Origin: Anthropogastromicrobium sp963626545
GTDB lineage: Bacteria; Bacillota; Clostridia; Lachnospirales; Lachnospiraceae
DNA length: 38,944 nucleotides
Reading direction: 5' to 3'
Assembly (NCBI GenBank): GCA_963626545.1
Contig: CAVFYJ010000022.1
Coordinates: 1-38,944 of the forward strand
The position numbers were made by a program, and so were the translations under genes. Below the pieces are notes generated by a model that saw nothing but the letters and a program-made list of their open reading frames with translations, did no database searches and was not told the origin of the DNA. Positions 17,757 through 25,690 of the stretch are shown piece by piece (the stretch's first letter is position 1; every line of letters begins with the position of its first letter).

Positions 17757-18931
17757 TGAAATTCGATTTTGAGACGCTTGTTTCGCGCCCAGGCGCAAAC
17801 TTAAAGCGAATGATGACGCCGCCTGAGGTCGTCGAAGCAGGAAATATCAGTCTGGATGGTGCCGAGCCGGATTTTAAGAGCGCGCCAGTCATCGAGGAAG
17901 CGGTCATCCGTTTCGCAAAGAACGGACTGTATGGCTTTACGCTGCCAGATGATGCATATCGAAACGCAGTAGCAGGTTGGATGAAGATGAACCGAAATAC
18001 TAGCTTGCAGCCACAGTGGGTTGTCACGACGCTCGGAACAATTTATTCACTGGCAACCGCAATTCGTCTGACCTGTCCCGACCCGGAGGACGGAATGATC
18101 ATCACCACACCGGTGTATAACCGCTATCGTCAGGCCGCAGACCGCTTAAATCGCAGAACAGTGGAGTGTCCGCTCATTTATGACGCCAATGCTGGCTCTT
18201 ATCAGATGGATTTTGCTGCAATTGAGTCGGCGATGGCCGATCCACATAACAAATTGTTTGTGCTGTGTAATCCACATAACCCTATCGGACAGATATGGAA
18301 AAAGAAAGAACTAGAACTAATAGCTATATTAGCAGAACGCTACAATGTGACTGTGTACTCTGATGAAATCTTTTCCGATAACTGCTATCAGGGACTGACA
18401 TGCCCATGTTATCTTGATATCAAGGGGGCAAAGTCGCATGCGATTGTTGCTACTTCGCTTGGAAAATCATTTGGCTTTACGGGCGTGAACCATGCCAATA
18501 TTTTGATCGCGGATGACGAACTTCGCGCTCGCTTCATCGACAGACGTACCCGTGACCACTACGGCAGTCTCGATCCGTGTGTGTATGAGTGCGTGCTCTC
18601 TGCGTATACCGAGGAGGGCAAAGCGTGGGTCGATGCGTCCAATGCGTATGTTTGGGAAAATATATGTGTGCTGCGCGACTATTTTGCAAAGCACTTGCCA
18701 CAAGCAAAGGTATGCGGCGGCGAGGGCGCCTATATCTTGTGGATAGACTGGTCGGCGTATTTTTCTACCGAAGAGGAACTAACTGAGTTTCTTGTAAAGA
18801 AGGCTCATGTGTGTCTCGGCGAGGGAAGCGATTACGACAGCCCACTGTTTACTCGTGTGTGCATGGCAACACCAAGAAGATGCTTAATCAAGACACTTGA
18901 ATCCATCGGAGAAGCGTTTGCAATCCGGTAA
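17756..18931 (+). CDS. PLP-dependent aminotransferase, MalY/PatB type (C-S beta-lyase-like)
   Basis: This 391-residue fold-type I PLP enzyme is of the MalY/PatB group, whose members cleave cystathionine, cysteine or other C-S conjugates. The PLP lysine is Lys237 in TSLGKSFGFTG. The SDEIFSDN segment supplies the cofactor aspartate, and CNPHNPIGQIW is the conserved Asn-Pro motif. The Arg that binds the substrate carboxylate is probably in the FTRVCMATPR segment near the C-terminus. It begins within the previous stop codon and is the last gene of the five-gene run. An ordinary aminotransferase role remains possible. Confidence 0.87.
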   Translation: MKFDFETLVSRPGANLKRMMTPPEVVEAGNISLDGAEPDFKSAPVIEEAVIRFAKNGLYGFTLPDDAYRNAVAGWMKMNRNTSLQPQWVVTTLGTIYSLATAIRLTCPDPEDGMIITTPVYNRYRQAADRLNRRTVECPLIYDANAGSYQMDFAAIESAMADPHNKLFVLCNPHNPIGQIWKKKELELIAILAERYNVTVYSDEIFSDNCYQGLTCPCYLDIKGAKSHAIVATSLGKSFGFTGVNHANILIADDELRARFIDRRTRDHYGSLDPCVYECVLSAYTEEGKAWVDASNAYVWENICVLRDYFAKHLPQAKVCGGEGAYILWIDWSAYFSTEEELTEFLVKKAHVCLGEGSDYDSPLFTRVCMATPRRCLIKTLESIGEAFAIR

Positions 18932-18946
18932 AAGGTATGCTATAAT
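18918..18946 (+). promoter_or_regulatory. Extended -10 promoter (TTGCAA, 17 bp, TGC-TATAAT)
   Basis: A perfect TATAAT at 18941-18946 with TG at 18938-18939 and a TTGCAA -35 box 17 bases upstream. It overlaps the end of the PLP enzyme gene. Its transcript would begin near 18953 and immediately enter the long hairpin at 18962-19020. Confidence 0.6.
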
Positions 18947-18961
18947 AAAAAACTGTGCGCG

Positions 18962-19031
18962 GGCCATCGGGGACGGGAAAATGCGGCACTTCAGTGCCAC
19001 TTTCCCCGTCCCCAGTGGCCTTTCGCTTTTT
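18962..19031 (+). terminator. Long GGGGACGGG-type hairpin with T-rich tail (terminator or REP-like element)
   Basis: An imperfect 59-base inverted repeat pairs GGCCA with TGGCC, GGGGACGGG with CCCGTCCCC, and GGCACT with AGTGCC around a two-base apex. The following bases (TTTCGCTTTTTAAA) are T-rich. It is much more GC-rich than its surroundings. It could terminate the upstream operon, or be a mobile repetitive palindrome, since similar GGGGACGG palindromes accompany REP-associated transposases. No transposase gene is in the window. Confidence 0.6.
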
Positions 19032-19061
19032 AAAAATAAGATAGCAAAACCGCCCATTCTG

Positions 19062-19070
19062 TGGTACAAT
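19062..19070 (+). promoter_or_regulatory. Extended -10 element (TGG-TACAAT) before the REC-EAL gene
   Basis: TACAAT at 19065-19070 with TG at 19062-19063. The -35 region (TAGCAA at 19042-19047) is weak, which is typical of extended -10 promoters. The predicted start, about 19077, coincides with a small ORF start at 19076. Confidence 0.45.
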
Positions 19071-19075
19071 AAAGT

Positions 19076-19174
19076 ATGAGCAATAATAAAAAAGTGAAAC
19101 TGCAAAAAGCAAGCAGGAAAAACGAACAGCAGATGCAAATAGTTGTGACAACTGCAGAAAGAGAAACTGAATGA
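19076..19174 (+). CDS. Possible 32-residue leader ORF coupled to the REC-EAL gene
   Basis: An ATG at 19076 opens 32 codons of a basic hydrophilic peptide (beginning MSNNKKVKLQK, ending ERETE) whose TGA overlaps the next start as ATGA. It has no ribosome site and sits at the predicted transcript start, so if translated it would be leaderless, or it would be read from the upstream promoter. The four-base overlap and the weak ribosome site of the following gene argue for coupling; the absence of an initiation signal argues against. Confidence 0.3.
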   Translation: MSNNKKVKLQKASRKNEQQMQIVVTTAERETE

Positions 19175-21996
19175 GTGGAGAGAGACGCAAAATACTAATT
19201 GTGGATGACTCTGAGATGAATCGTGAGATTCTTTCCGATATGCTTGAAGATGAATATGAAATTCTCCAGGCAGAGGGCGGAACATCCGCAGTTCAGATCA
19301 TGAATGAACAGCACGAAGAATTAAGCCTTGTGCTGTTAGATATGAATATGCCGGATATGAGTGGTACCGAAGTGCTTCGGATTATGAAGGACAGGTTATG
19401 GCTTGAGAAGCTTCCGGTCATCTGCATATCAGCAGACTCGACGGACAAGACGATACGTCTGGCCTATGAGCTTGACGTAGCGGACTACTTTGCGCGCCCG
19501 TTTGATATGACAGTGGTAAAGAGACGCGTACATAACACGATTGACCTATACGACAAATCCGGAGGAAACTTAAGAGATGCGATTGGAATGCTTTCAAGCT
19601 TCTTTTACCGGATTTTCAAGATAAATTTGACGAACGATAATTATATGGTGTTCAAAAAGGGTGAGGAGGATACGGCAGAACAGTTCGACCGAATCCAGAG
19701 CTTTACTGGACGGTTGACGTATCTGGCGCAGAGAGGCTATGTCCATGAGGAAGATTTGGAGGAATACCTCCAATATTGTGATGCAGAGTGGTTAAAGGAA
19801 CAGTTTGCATCGGGCAAGGAGCGCATTGGCGTCCATTATCGCAGAAATATTCATGGCGAGTTCAAGTGGGTTTCCATGGAGATTATCCGCAGCAGCGAGT
19901 ACAGCGATACCAATCAGATTGTTTTGATGTATGTGCGTGATTTAAACGACGATTATTTAAAGCAGCTTGACGTTGTGATGCGCCGAAGCAACAATTCCAT
20001 TGGCATGGTATCCATCAACGTGACGAAGGGCATCTGCATGACCAGTGCTGTGCGCAAGCTTCCGATGAATCTGCTCGACAACATGGAAAGCATTGAATCC
20101 TATATCAGGCGATTGAGCCAGCACTTAATTTACGAATCACAGAAAGAAAAGCTGGTTGCATTCTTCAATAAGGAACGGCTTCTTCAGGCATTTGCACAGG
20201 GACAGACGATCGTATCCATAGACATTTCCATGCTCGATCGTGACAGCGGTGATGTTCACGTCATTCGTGCATCACTCGAGATGGTACACAATTCCGTTAC
20301 TGACGATGTTGAGGGTATTTTGCAATTTATGGATATTACGGGAATCTTTTTGTCGGAGAAGATGACCAGTATGATGTATCAGAAAAACTTTGATCAGGTC
20401 ATGATCATTGATGTGAAGAAACGTCTGCTCGCATGTGATACACCAGACAATTTGAACACGTACAATTACCATAAAGAGCGAACAGATTATGATGCTTATA
20501 TGGAAGAGGTTCTTGCAAACACAATTCCGCAGAAGGAAAAAGAAGTTTTCAAGCATTCCACAGCGCTTGATATGATCTGTGAGCAGTTAAAGACACAGGA
20601 TTGCTATTCCTTTACGATTCATCAGGAAGAAGGCGGGGAAAAACGTCTAAAAAACTATACGTATCTGTATCTGAATCGAAAATTTGGCCTGTTAATCGGT
20701 GCCGTGGAGGATATCACGGAGCTGTCGGGCAAGGATGTGGTAACAAGCGGTTATAACCGTCAGGGCTTTATGCGTCAGGCAAAGCGTGTGCTCAAGGAGA
20801 GCGGATGCCCGGAAAATTATGCGATTCTTTACTTTAACATTCGCAATTTCAAGTCCGTCAATGAGCTGTTTGGCATCGAAGTCGGTGATATGATTTTGCG
20901 CGAGATTTATAAGCTGATCGAAAATTCGGCGCTTCATCCAGTGCTGACAGCGCGCGTCGAGGCCGATCATTTTGCCTGCCTGATCGAAAAGAAAAATCTG
21001 ATCTATGAAGAGATTGATCGCCTGTGTGAGCAGAAGATTTTAGAAAATAATAAAGTTATCTCAATTTACCAGCGATGCGGTATTTACCTGATCGAGGAGG
21101 GCGATGACAACATTGCCGAGATGATCGATCTGGCAAAGGCTGCAAAGAAGTACATTCACGATGAGTATGTGCAGCCGTATAAGATTTACGATGATTTCAT
21201 GAAGAGTGCCTACATTAATAAGGCAAATTTGGCGGATGAGCTGACAAAGGGCTTGCAGCTGGGCGAATTTCAGGTGTACTATCAGCCGATTGTGGACACA
21301 CAGACGGAAAAGATCGTGTCTGCAGAGGCACTAATTCGCTGGAAGCACACAAAGAGAGGCTTTATCTCGCCGGGCGTTTTCATTCCGGCATTGGAGGAAA
21401 ATGGCCATATTTCCGAGCTGGACCGCTATGTGGCCGAGCATGTCAGCAACTTTTTGATTGATCGAAAGCTGGCGGGAAAGCGAATCGTTCCGGTATCCAT
21501 GAACTTGTCTTGGATGGATTTTTATGATCAATCCATGATCGACTGGATTGGCGGTAAGTTGGAAAAATGTAAGGCGCTTGATATTAAGACAAGACTCGAG
21601 ATCACGGAGACCTCCTATGCGGCGATCAGCAACGACCGAAATCAGGCTCTTAACACGTTAAAGGAACATGGCGCAGATCTGTTGATGGACGATTTTGGAA
21701 GCGGCTATTCCTCATTTGGTATGCTGCAAAATTATAACTTCGATATCTTAAAGATTGATATGAGTTTTGTGCGCCAGATCGAGCAAAACGAGAAGACGAG
21801 AAATATCGTGCGTTACATCATTGCGATGGCACATACGCTTGGCATGAAGCTTGTCGCAGAGGGCGTGGAAAACAAGGTGCAGGCCGACTTTTTAAGAGAC
21901 TGCGGCTGTGATTACATTCAGGGCTACTACTACTTTAAGCCGCTGCCGGAGGAAGAGTTTGCCGCACAGCTTGAGGCAGAGCAACAGGAAGCGTAA
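19171..21996 (+). CDS. REC-PAS-GGDEF(degenerate)-EAL cyclic-di-GMP signalling protein
   Basis: The 941-residue cytoplasmic protein starts with a receiver domain (residues ~6-125; Asp12/Asp13 and phosphoacceptor Asp57). Two PAS-like regions follow (~130-270 and ~290-530). A GGDEF-type domain (~545-690) has EADHF at 597-601 in place of the active motif, so it is probably catalytically dead. The EAL domain (~700-935) looks intact: E719-A-L, the DDFGSGYSS loop, LKIDMSFV, LVAEGVE and QGYYYFKP. It should therefore act as a c-di-GMP phosphodiesterase controlled by phosphorylation and perhaps by GTP on the dead GGDEF. There is no membrane segment and no adjacent cognate kinase in the same orientation. 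Confidence 0.9.
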   Translation: MSGERRKILIVDDSEMNREILSDMLEDEYEILQAEGGTSAVQIMNEQHEELSLVLLDMNMPDMSGTEVLRIMKDRLWLEKLPVICISADSTDKTIRLAYELDVADYFARPFDMTVVKRRVHNTIDLYDKSGGNLRDAIGMLSSFFYRIFKINLTNDNYMVFKKGEEDTAEQFDRIQSFTGRLTYLAQRGYVHEEDLEEYLQYCDAEWLKEQFASGKERIGVHYRRNIHGEFKWVSMEIIRSSEYSDTNQIVLMYVRDLNDDYLKQLDVVMRRSNNSIGMVSINVTKGICMTSAVRKLPMNLLDNMESIESYIRRLSQHLIYESQKEKLVAFFNKERLLQAFAQGQTIVSIDISMLDRDSGDVHVIRASLEMVHNSVTDDVEGILQFMDITGIFLSEKMTSMMYQKNFDQVMIIDVKKRLLACDTPDNLNTYNYHKERTDYDAYMEEVLANTIPQKEKEVFKHSTALDMICEQLKTQDCYSFTIHQEEGGEKRLKNYTYLYLNRKFGLLIGAVEDITELSGKDVVTSGYNRQGFMRQAKRVLKESGCPENYAILYFNIRNFKSVNELFGIEVGDMILREIYKLIENSALHPVLTARVEADHFACLIEKKNLIYEEIDRLCEQKILENNKVISIYQRCGIYLIEEGDDNIAEMIDLAKAAKKYIHDEYVQPYKIYDDFMKSAYINKANLADELTKGLQLGEFQVYYQPIVDTQTEKIVSAEALIRWKHTKRGFISPGVFIPALEENGHISELDRYVAEHVSNFLIDRKLAGKRIVPVSMNLSWMDFYDQSMIDWIGGKLEKCKALDIKTRLEITETSYAAISNDRNQALNTLKEHGADLLMDDFGSGYSSFGMLQNYNFDILKIDMSFVRQIEQNEKTRNIVRYIIAMAHTLGMKLVAEGVENKVQADFLRDCGCDYIQGYYYFKPLPEEEFAAQLEAEQQEA

Positions 21997-22004
21997 GACG
22001 ATTG

Positions 22005-23318
22005 TTAGGAATCAGAGAGGCTATGGGAAAACGTTGGTGACAGCGGAAGCGTCAGCTCAATGGTAGTTCCCGTTGCTTTTGCAGATTCCGTAGCCTCTGC
22101 AAATTCCGTAGTCTTTGTAACTCCTGTAGTCCCTGCGCTGTTGCTATCTGCCACGCGAATCTGCCCGTTGTGGTGCTTGACGATCTCATTCACGAGTGCC
22201 AGACCAAGACCGGCACCGCCCATGGCACGGCTGCGCGATTTGTCCACGCGGAAAAATGGAAGAAAGATTTTGTCTTGATTCTCTTTTGAAATACCGATGC
22301 CGGTATCGGTCACAGACAGGACGGCAGTGTGTTCTTTTTGCGTGATGCTGACGGCCACCGAGCCACCCGGATGGTTATATTTAATCGCATTTTCCACAAG
22401 ATTATATACGGCGCGGTAAAGAAGCAAATAGTTTCCCGTAAGGGTGCAGTCGCCGTCCTCTTGAAGTAGTTCAATCTGATGATCAGCGGCAATGCAATCC
22501 AAATCACAAAACACCTCATCCGTCAGTGCCGCAAGCGAAATGAGATCCGTGCGCGATGCGGTCTGAATGCCAGTCATGTCCAGAAGAACGCTGGATAAAT
22601 GGGTTAAGCGCTCGGTCTGTTCGCGAATCATGGAAAAGAGCGTTTCATAGTCATCCGCTTGTGGCTTCTTTTTTCGTGCAAAGACATCGAGATTAGTCTG
22701 CATAACAGCAAGCGGTGTGCGAAGCTCGTGTGCAGCACTTGCAGCAAACTGCTTTTGCACGGTAAAGGCCGCATCAAGGCGCGCAAGCATGTCATTAAAT
22801 GCACGTGTCAGCTCAGAAAGTTCATCGTGTGTATCCGGCACAGCAATCGGCTCAGACAGATTTTGTGCCTGAATCAGATGAAGCTTCTCACTGAGGTGAC
22901 GAAGCGGAGACAATGCATGGCGCGTGATAAAATAGGTCGAAATACTTCCGGCAGCAAGAATGATGAGTGTTGCGACCACACTTTGAAAAAGAAAAAGACG
23001 TCTCGTCTCTTCCATCTGTTCGGCAAGCTGCGGAAACAGCGATTTCGGATCAACGCTGAATTTAACCGGGGTACCAGTGTCTGTCGAATCAATTTCAATC
23101 ACATAATTTTGCAAATCATCCATGCCGCTTATCGCAGAATGTCCCAGAAAAAAGAACATTAAAATACAGGTTGCAACCACAAGAAGCGCGGTTACAAGCG
23201 TCAGACGCCACTGAAGTGGTAAATTTGAAAAAAAGAGTCGTTTCTTTTTGGCTTTTTCCATTTTCTTTTGAACCTTTCTTTTTGAATTTTTCCCTTCAAA
23301 CATTTTCTTTTTATCCAT
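22005..23318 (-). CDS. Membrane sensor histidine kinase
   Basis: This 437-residue kinase has a Lys-rich cytoplasmic N-terminus, membrane segment 1 (~38-59), a short extracytoplasmic sensor loop of about 50 residues (~60-108), membrane segment 2 (~109-132), HAMP (~133-185), the HisKA box with His197 (AHELRTP) and an ATPase domain (NLVENAIKYN; DTGIG; GGAGLGLAL). The C-terminal loop before the last strand is enlarged by Thr/Ala/Glu-rich repeats (EFAEATESAKATG) encoded by 18-base tandem units. The start is uncertain: ATG 23318 has a poor ribosome site, and internal ATGs at residues 6 and 20 are alternatives. It follows the response regulator gene by 31 bases, forming a two-component pair. Confidence 0.88.
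   Translation of the reverse strand: MDKKKMFEGKNSKRKVQKKMEKAKKKRLFFSNLPLQWRLTLVTALLVVATCILMFFFLGHSAISGMDDLQNYVIEIDSTDTGTPVKFSVDPKSLFPQLAEQMEETRRLFLFQSVVATLIILAAGSISTYFITRHALSPLRHLSEKLHLIQAQNLSEPIAVPDTHDELSELTRAFNDMLARLDAAFTVQKQFAASAAHELRTPLAVMQTNLDVFARKKKPQADDYETLFSMIREQTERLTHLSSVLLDMTGIQTASRTDLISLAALTDEVFCDLDCIAADHQIELLQEDGDCTLTGNYLLLYRAVYNLVENAIKYNHPGGSVAVSITQKEHTAVLSVTDTGIGISKENQDKIFLPFFRVDKSRSRAMGGAGLGLALVNEIVKHHNGQIRVADSNSAGTTGVTKTTEFAEATESAKATGTTIELTLPLSPTFSHSLSDS
22075..22146 (-). repeat. 18-bp in-frame tandem repeat near the 3' end of the histidine kinase gene
   Basis: On the plus strand, units at 22075-22092, 22093-22110 and 22111-22128 share a pattern of TTTGCAGATTCCGTA type, with a weaker fourth unit to 22146. 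They encode the Thr/Ala/Glu-rich loop of the kinase. The frame is preserved throughout. Confidence 0.75.
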
Positions 23319-23349
23319 TCTTTTTCATCTTTGCTCTTTCATCATTTTT

Positions 23350-24024
23350 TCAATCATTTCCTGTCAGAACATAGCCCTGCCCGATTTTATTTTGAATTGG
23401 GTCATAGCCAAGTGACGAACGCAGTTTTTTTCGCAGCGAAGAGATGTGAACGCGAATCGAATTGCTAAAGCTGTTCACGCTGCCGTCCCAGATATGCTCA
23501 ATCAATTCTTCTGAACTAATCACGCGATTTTGATGCAGCAGGAAATACTCCAAAAGACTGCTTTCCTTTCGGGTGAGGGAAAGTACATCTCCGTCGATGT
23601 TTGCCTGTCTGGTGCGTGTGTCAAATGAAATTCGACCGCATGTCAGGCAGACATTTTCCTGAACGAAGCGACGCCTTGTCAGGCTGCGGATGCGCGCCTC
23701 AAGCTCCTCAAAATGAAATGGCTTTGTAATGTAATCATTTGCACCAAGATCAAGTCCTTCCACTTTATCTTGAATCTGACCTCTTGCAGAGAGAATCAAG
23801 ACAGGGGTAGAATCGTCCATGCGGCGAAAATGCCGCAGAATTTCCAGTCCATCCATTCCCGGAAGATTTAAGTCAAGTAAAATCAAGTCATAATTCTCAG
23901 AAGTACAAAGATCCAGTCCCTCATTTCCGTCAAAACAAGTGTCAATCTCATAGCCATCCATGCGCAGTCCTTCCGCGATGGACTGACAGAGTGCGATTTC
24001 ATCCTCTATAATCAATATGTGCAT
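23350..24024 (-). CDS. OmpR/PhoB-family response regulator
   Basis: The 224-residue protein has a receiver domain (residues 1-115) with acidic residues Glu7/Asp8, phosphoacceptor Asp51 (LLDLNLPG), Ser79 (ILSAR) and Lys101 (ITKPF). A C-terminal winged helix (~125-222) carries SLTRKESSLLEYFL and IRVHISSLRKKL. An AGAAAGG ribosome site lies 12 bases before the ATG. It is transcribed with the histidine kinase and is divergent from the exported thioredoxin operon across a 302-base gap that contains 13-bp repeats, so it is the natural candidate to regulate that operon. Confidence 0.92.
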   Translation of the reverse strand: MHILIIEDEIALCQSIAEGLRMDGYEIDTCFDGNEGLDLCTSENYDLILLDLNLPGMDGLEILRHFRRMDDSTPVLILSARGQIQDKVEGLDLGANDYITKPFHFEELEARIRSLTRRRFVQENVCLTCGRISFDTRTRQANIDGDVLSLTRKESSLLEYFLLHQNRVISSEELIEHIWDGSVNSFSNSIRVHISSLRKKLRSSLGYDPIQNKIGQGYVLTGND

Positions 24025-24326
24025 ATCGTTTTTTGACCTTTCTGCTTTTTTGATAATATAAATTATAGTATAAATGAATTCGCACAGAATGCAAATGAAA
24101 CATTTGATAAAATGCCAAAAGGATTTGAACGGTAATTTTTGAATCGATAGTTGCTCGAAAATAAGAAAAATAAAAATTTTATTGGATTTCTTAACACCGA
24201 TTTTATACGTTATGTGATAGAATCAGTGCATACAAAACAAATAAAACAAACGTACCGCAGAAACATACCGCACAAACATACCGTGCAATGTTACCGCGGT
24301 AATACCAGAAAGGCAGGAAAATAGTG
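24025..24326. promoter_or_regulatory. Divergent control region between the response regulator and thioredoxin operon
   Basis: This AT-rich 302-base gap holds an extended -10 for the rightward operon (TGA-TAGAAT, 24215-24223; no good -35) and a possible leftward TATAAT (plus-strand ATTATA at 24062-24067). The 5' leader after the rightward promoter contains four 13-bp repeats (24250-24301). The remainder is A/T-rich with no ORF or RNA gene that I can support. Confidence 0.5.
24250..24301 (+). repeat. Four 13-bp tandem repeats in the thioredoxin operon leader
   Basis: Units: ACGTACCGCAGAA (24250), ACATACCGCACAA (24263), ACATACCGTGCAA (24276) and TGTTACCGCGGTA (24289). Each contains TACCG. The last one includes the perfect palindrome TACCGCGGTA at 24292-24301. 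They end 25 bases before the start codon. Confidence 0.85.
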
Positions 24327-25616
24327 ATGAGAAGAACCATCAATACCAATACAAAAACAAATCGAAAGAGAATCAATACAACCGTAACTGCAGTTTTGAC
24401 TGCACTGTGCATGGTTCCAATGGGAACCAGTGCCGTATTTGCAAAGGGTACAGAAGATTCTGCTGCAAAAGCAGGAAAGACAACTGAGGAGAGCAGTACA
24501 GAAGCCGAGAGCGATGGTCAGGTCATTATGATGGAGGGTGGTCAGGCAATCTCAATGGAAGATGGTGAGATTTCAAGTGATCTGATTTCTGGCACCTTTA
24601 AGCCGTCTGATGTTGCATGGGAGGTACAAGACTCATATGAGTTTCCATTTCTGGGAATGAATCTGACGCTTCCAGAGGAATTGTTAAAGCAGATGGAACA
24701 AAAGAATGTGGCCATGCTTAGCACAGAGGACTGGAATGAGGATGGCACACAGTGGAAGTATGGTTATCTTAGCTGGAGTACGATGACAGAAGAGCAGCGT
24801 GAGGCAGAGGTCGACAAGATGGGAACCGGATACGATGAGTGGGTTGCAAGCCTTGATAAAATCGGCATGATCGGTGCGTATGATGAAGAGTCTGTGAAAA
24901 ATTTGGATGAAATCACTGGATGCACCGAGCATACAAAGTTAGGAGAAAGCGGTGATGGCGCGTATACTTATTATCTGAGTGTCAATAAGGATGCAGATGA
25001 AAAGCTGGTCAAGGAAGTCGAAGCGATCAAGACTGAGTTTACCGATATGACAAAATTTCAGCAGATTTCCGTGTTTGATCAGCCACAGAAAGAACGTACA
25101 GAAAATATGTCTTCTCTCGGCTCATTTGAGATGACCGGAATTGATGGAAAGACGTATACCGAAGACGTATTTCGGGATTATGATTTGACTCTTGTAAATG
25201 TATTCACGACATGGTGTTCTCCGTGTGTCAAGGAAATTCCGGAGTTAGAAAAGCTGTATCAGGAGTTAAAGGACAGTGGTGTTGGCGTAATCGGTGTAGT
25301 GCTTGATACAGTAGATGCAGATGGCAACCAAGATGAGGACGCAGTAAAGAAAGCCGAGATTTTACAGCAGAAGACAGGTGCATCCTATCCGTTCTTAATT
25401 CCGGATGAAGGAATGATGAATGGTCGTTTGAATGGCATCAATGCATTCCCGGAGACATTCTTTGTCGACAAAAATGGAAATATCGTTGGCGAGACCTACT
25501 CTGGAAGTCGTGACCTTGATTCATGGAAGGAAATTGTAGAGAAGACACGTGCGCAGATGGAAACGGAAGATTCTACACAGGAATCCGAGCAGGAGTCAAC
25601 CAAAGAGTCAAAATAA
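24327..25616 (+). CDS. Exported TlpA/ResA-like thioredoxin-family protein
   Basis: The 429-residue protein has a basic N-terminus and a hydrophobic segment (~19-38) ending AVFA, a probable signal peptidase site near residue 39. A Ser/Glu-rich linker (~41-65) leads to an unrecognised ~190-residue domain (~66-255). A thioredoxin fold follows (~262-410) with redox motif WCSPC at 296-300 and a cis-Pro in FPETFF. It ends in a Ser/Glu-rich tail with three four-residue repeats (TQES, EQES, TKES). The role is presumably thiol-disulfide exchange outside the membrane. ATG 24327 is preferred over the adjacent GTG; AGGCAGGA lies upstream. It is the first gene of a unit with the small CXXC protein and the 4Fe-4S membrane protein. 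Confidence 0.88.
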   Translation: MRRTINTNTKTNRKRINTTVTAVLTALCMVPMGTSAVFAKGTEDSAAKAGKTTEESSTEAESDGQVIMMEGGQAISMEDGEISSDLISGTFKPSDVAWEVQDSYEFPFLGMNLTLPEELLKQMEQKNVAMLSTEDWNEDGTQWKYGYLSWSTMTEEQREAEVDKMGTGYDEWVASLDKIGMIGAYDEESVKNLDEITGCTEHTKLGESGDGAYTYYLSVNKDADEKLVKEVEAIKTEFTDMTKFQQISVFDQPQKERTENMSSLGSFEMTGIDGKTYTEDVFRDYDLTLVNVFTTWCSPCVKEIPELEKLYQELKDSGVGVIGVVLDTVDADGNQDEDAVKKAEILQQKTGASYPFLIPDEGMMNGRLNGINAFPETFFVDKNGNIVGETYSGSRDLDSWKEIVEKTRAQMETEDSTQESEQESTKESK

Positions 25617-25690
25617 GAGTAAGAGAAAGAAAAGAACAAAAATAAAAAAATAGGAAACAAAATAGAAAAAAGAGAAAGCGAGGAAGCAAA

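Noticed and set aside
22659..23162. 167-codon open frame opposite the histidine kinase gene
   Set aside because: It lies fully antisense to a clear kinase, has no ribosome site and gives a Lys/Cys-rich composition typical of shadow frames.
24250..24301. CRISPR or transposon end repeats
   Set aside because: Repeats are only 13 bp, directly adjacent, with no spacers and no transposase.
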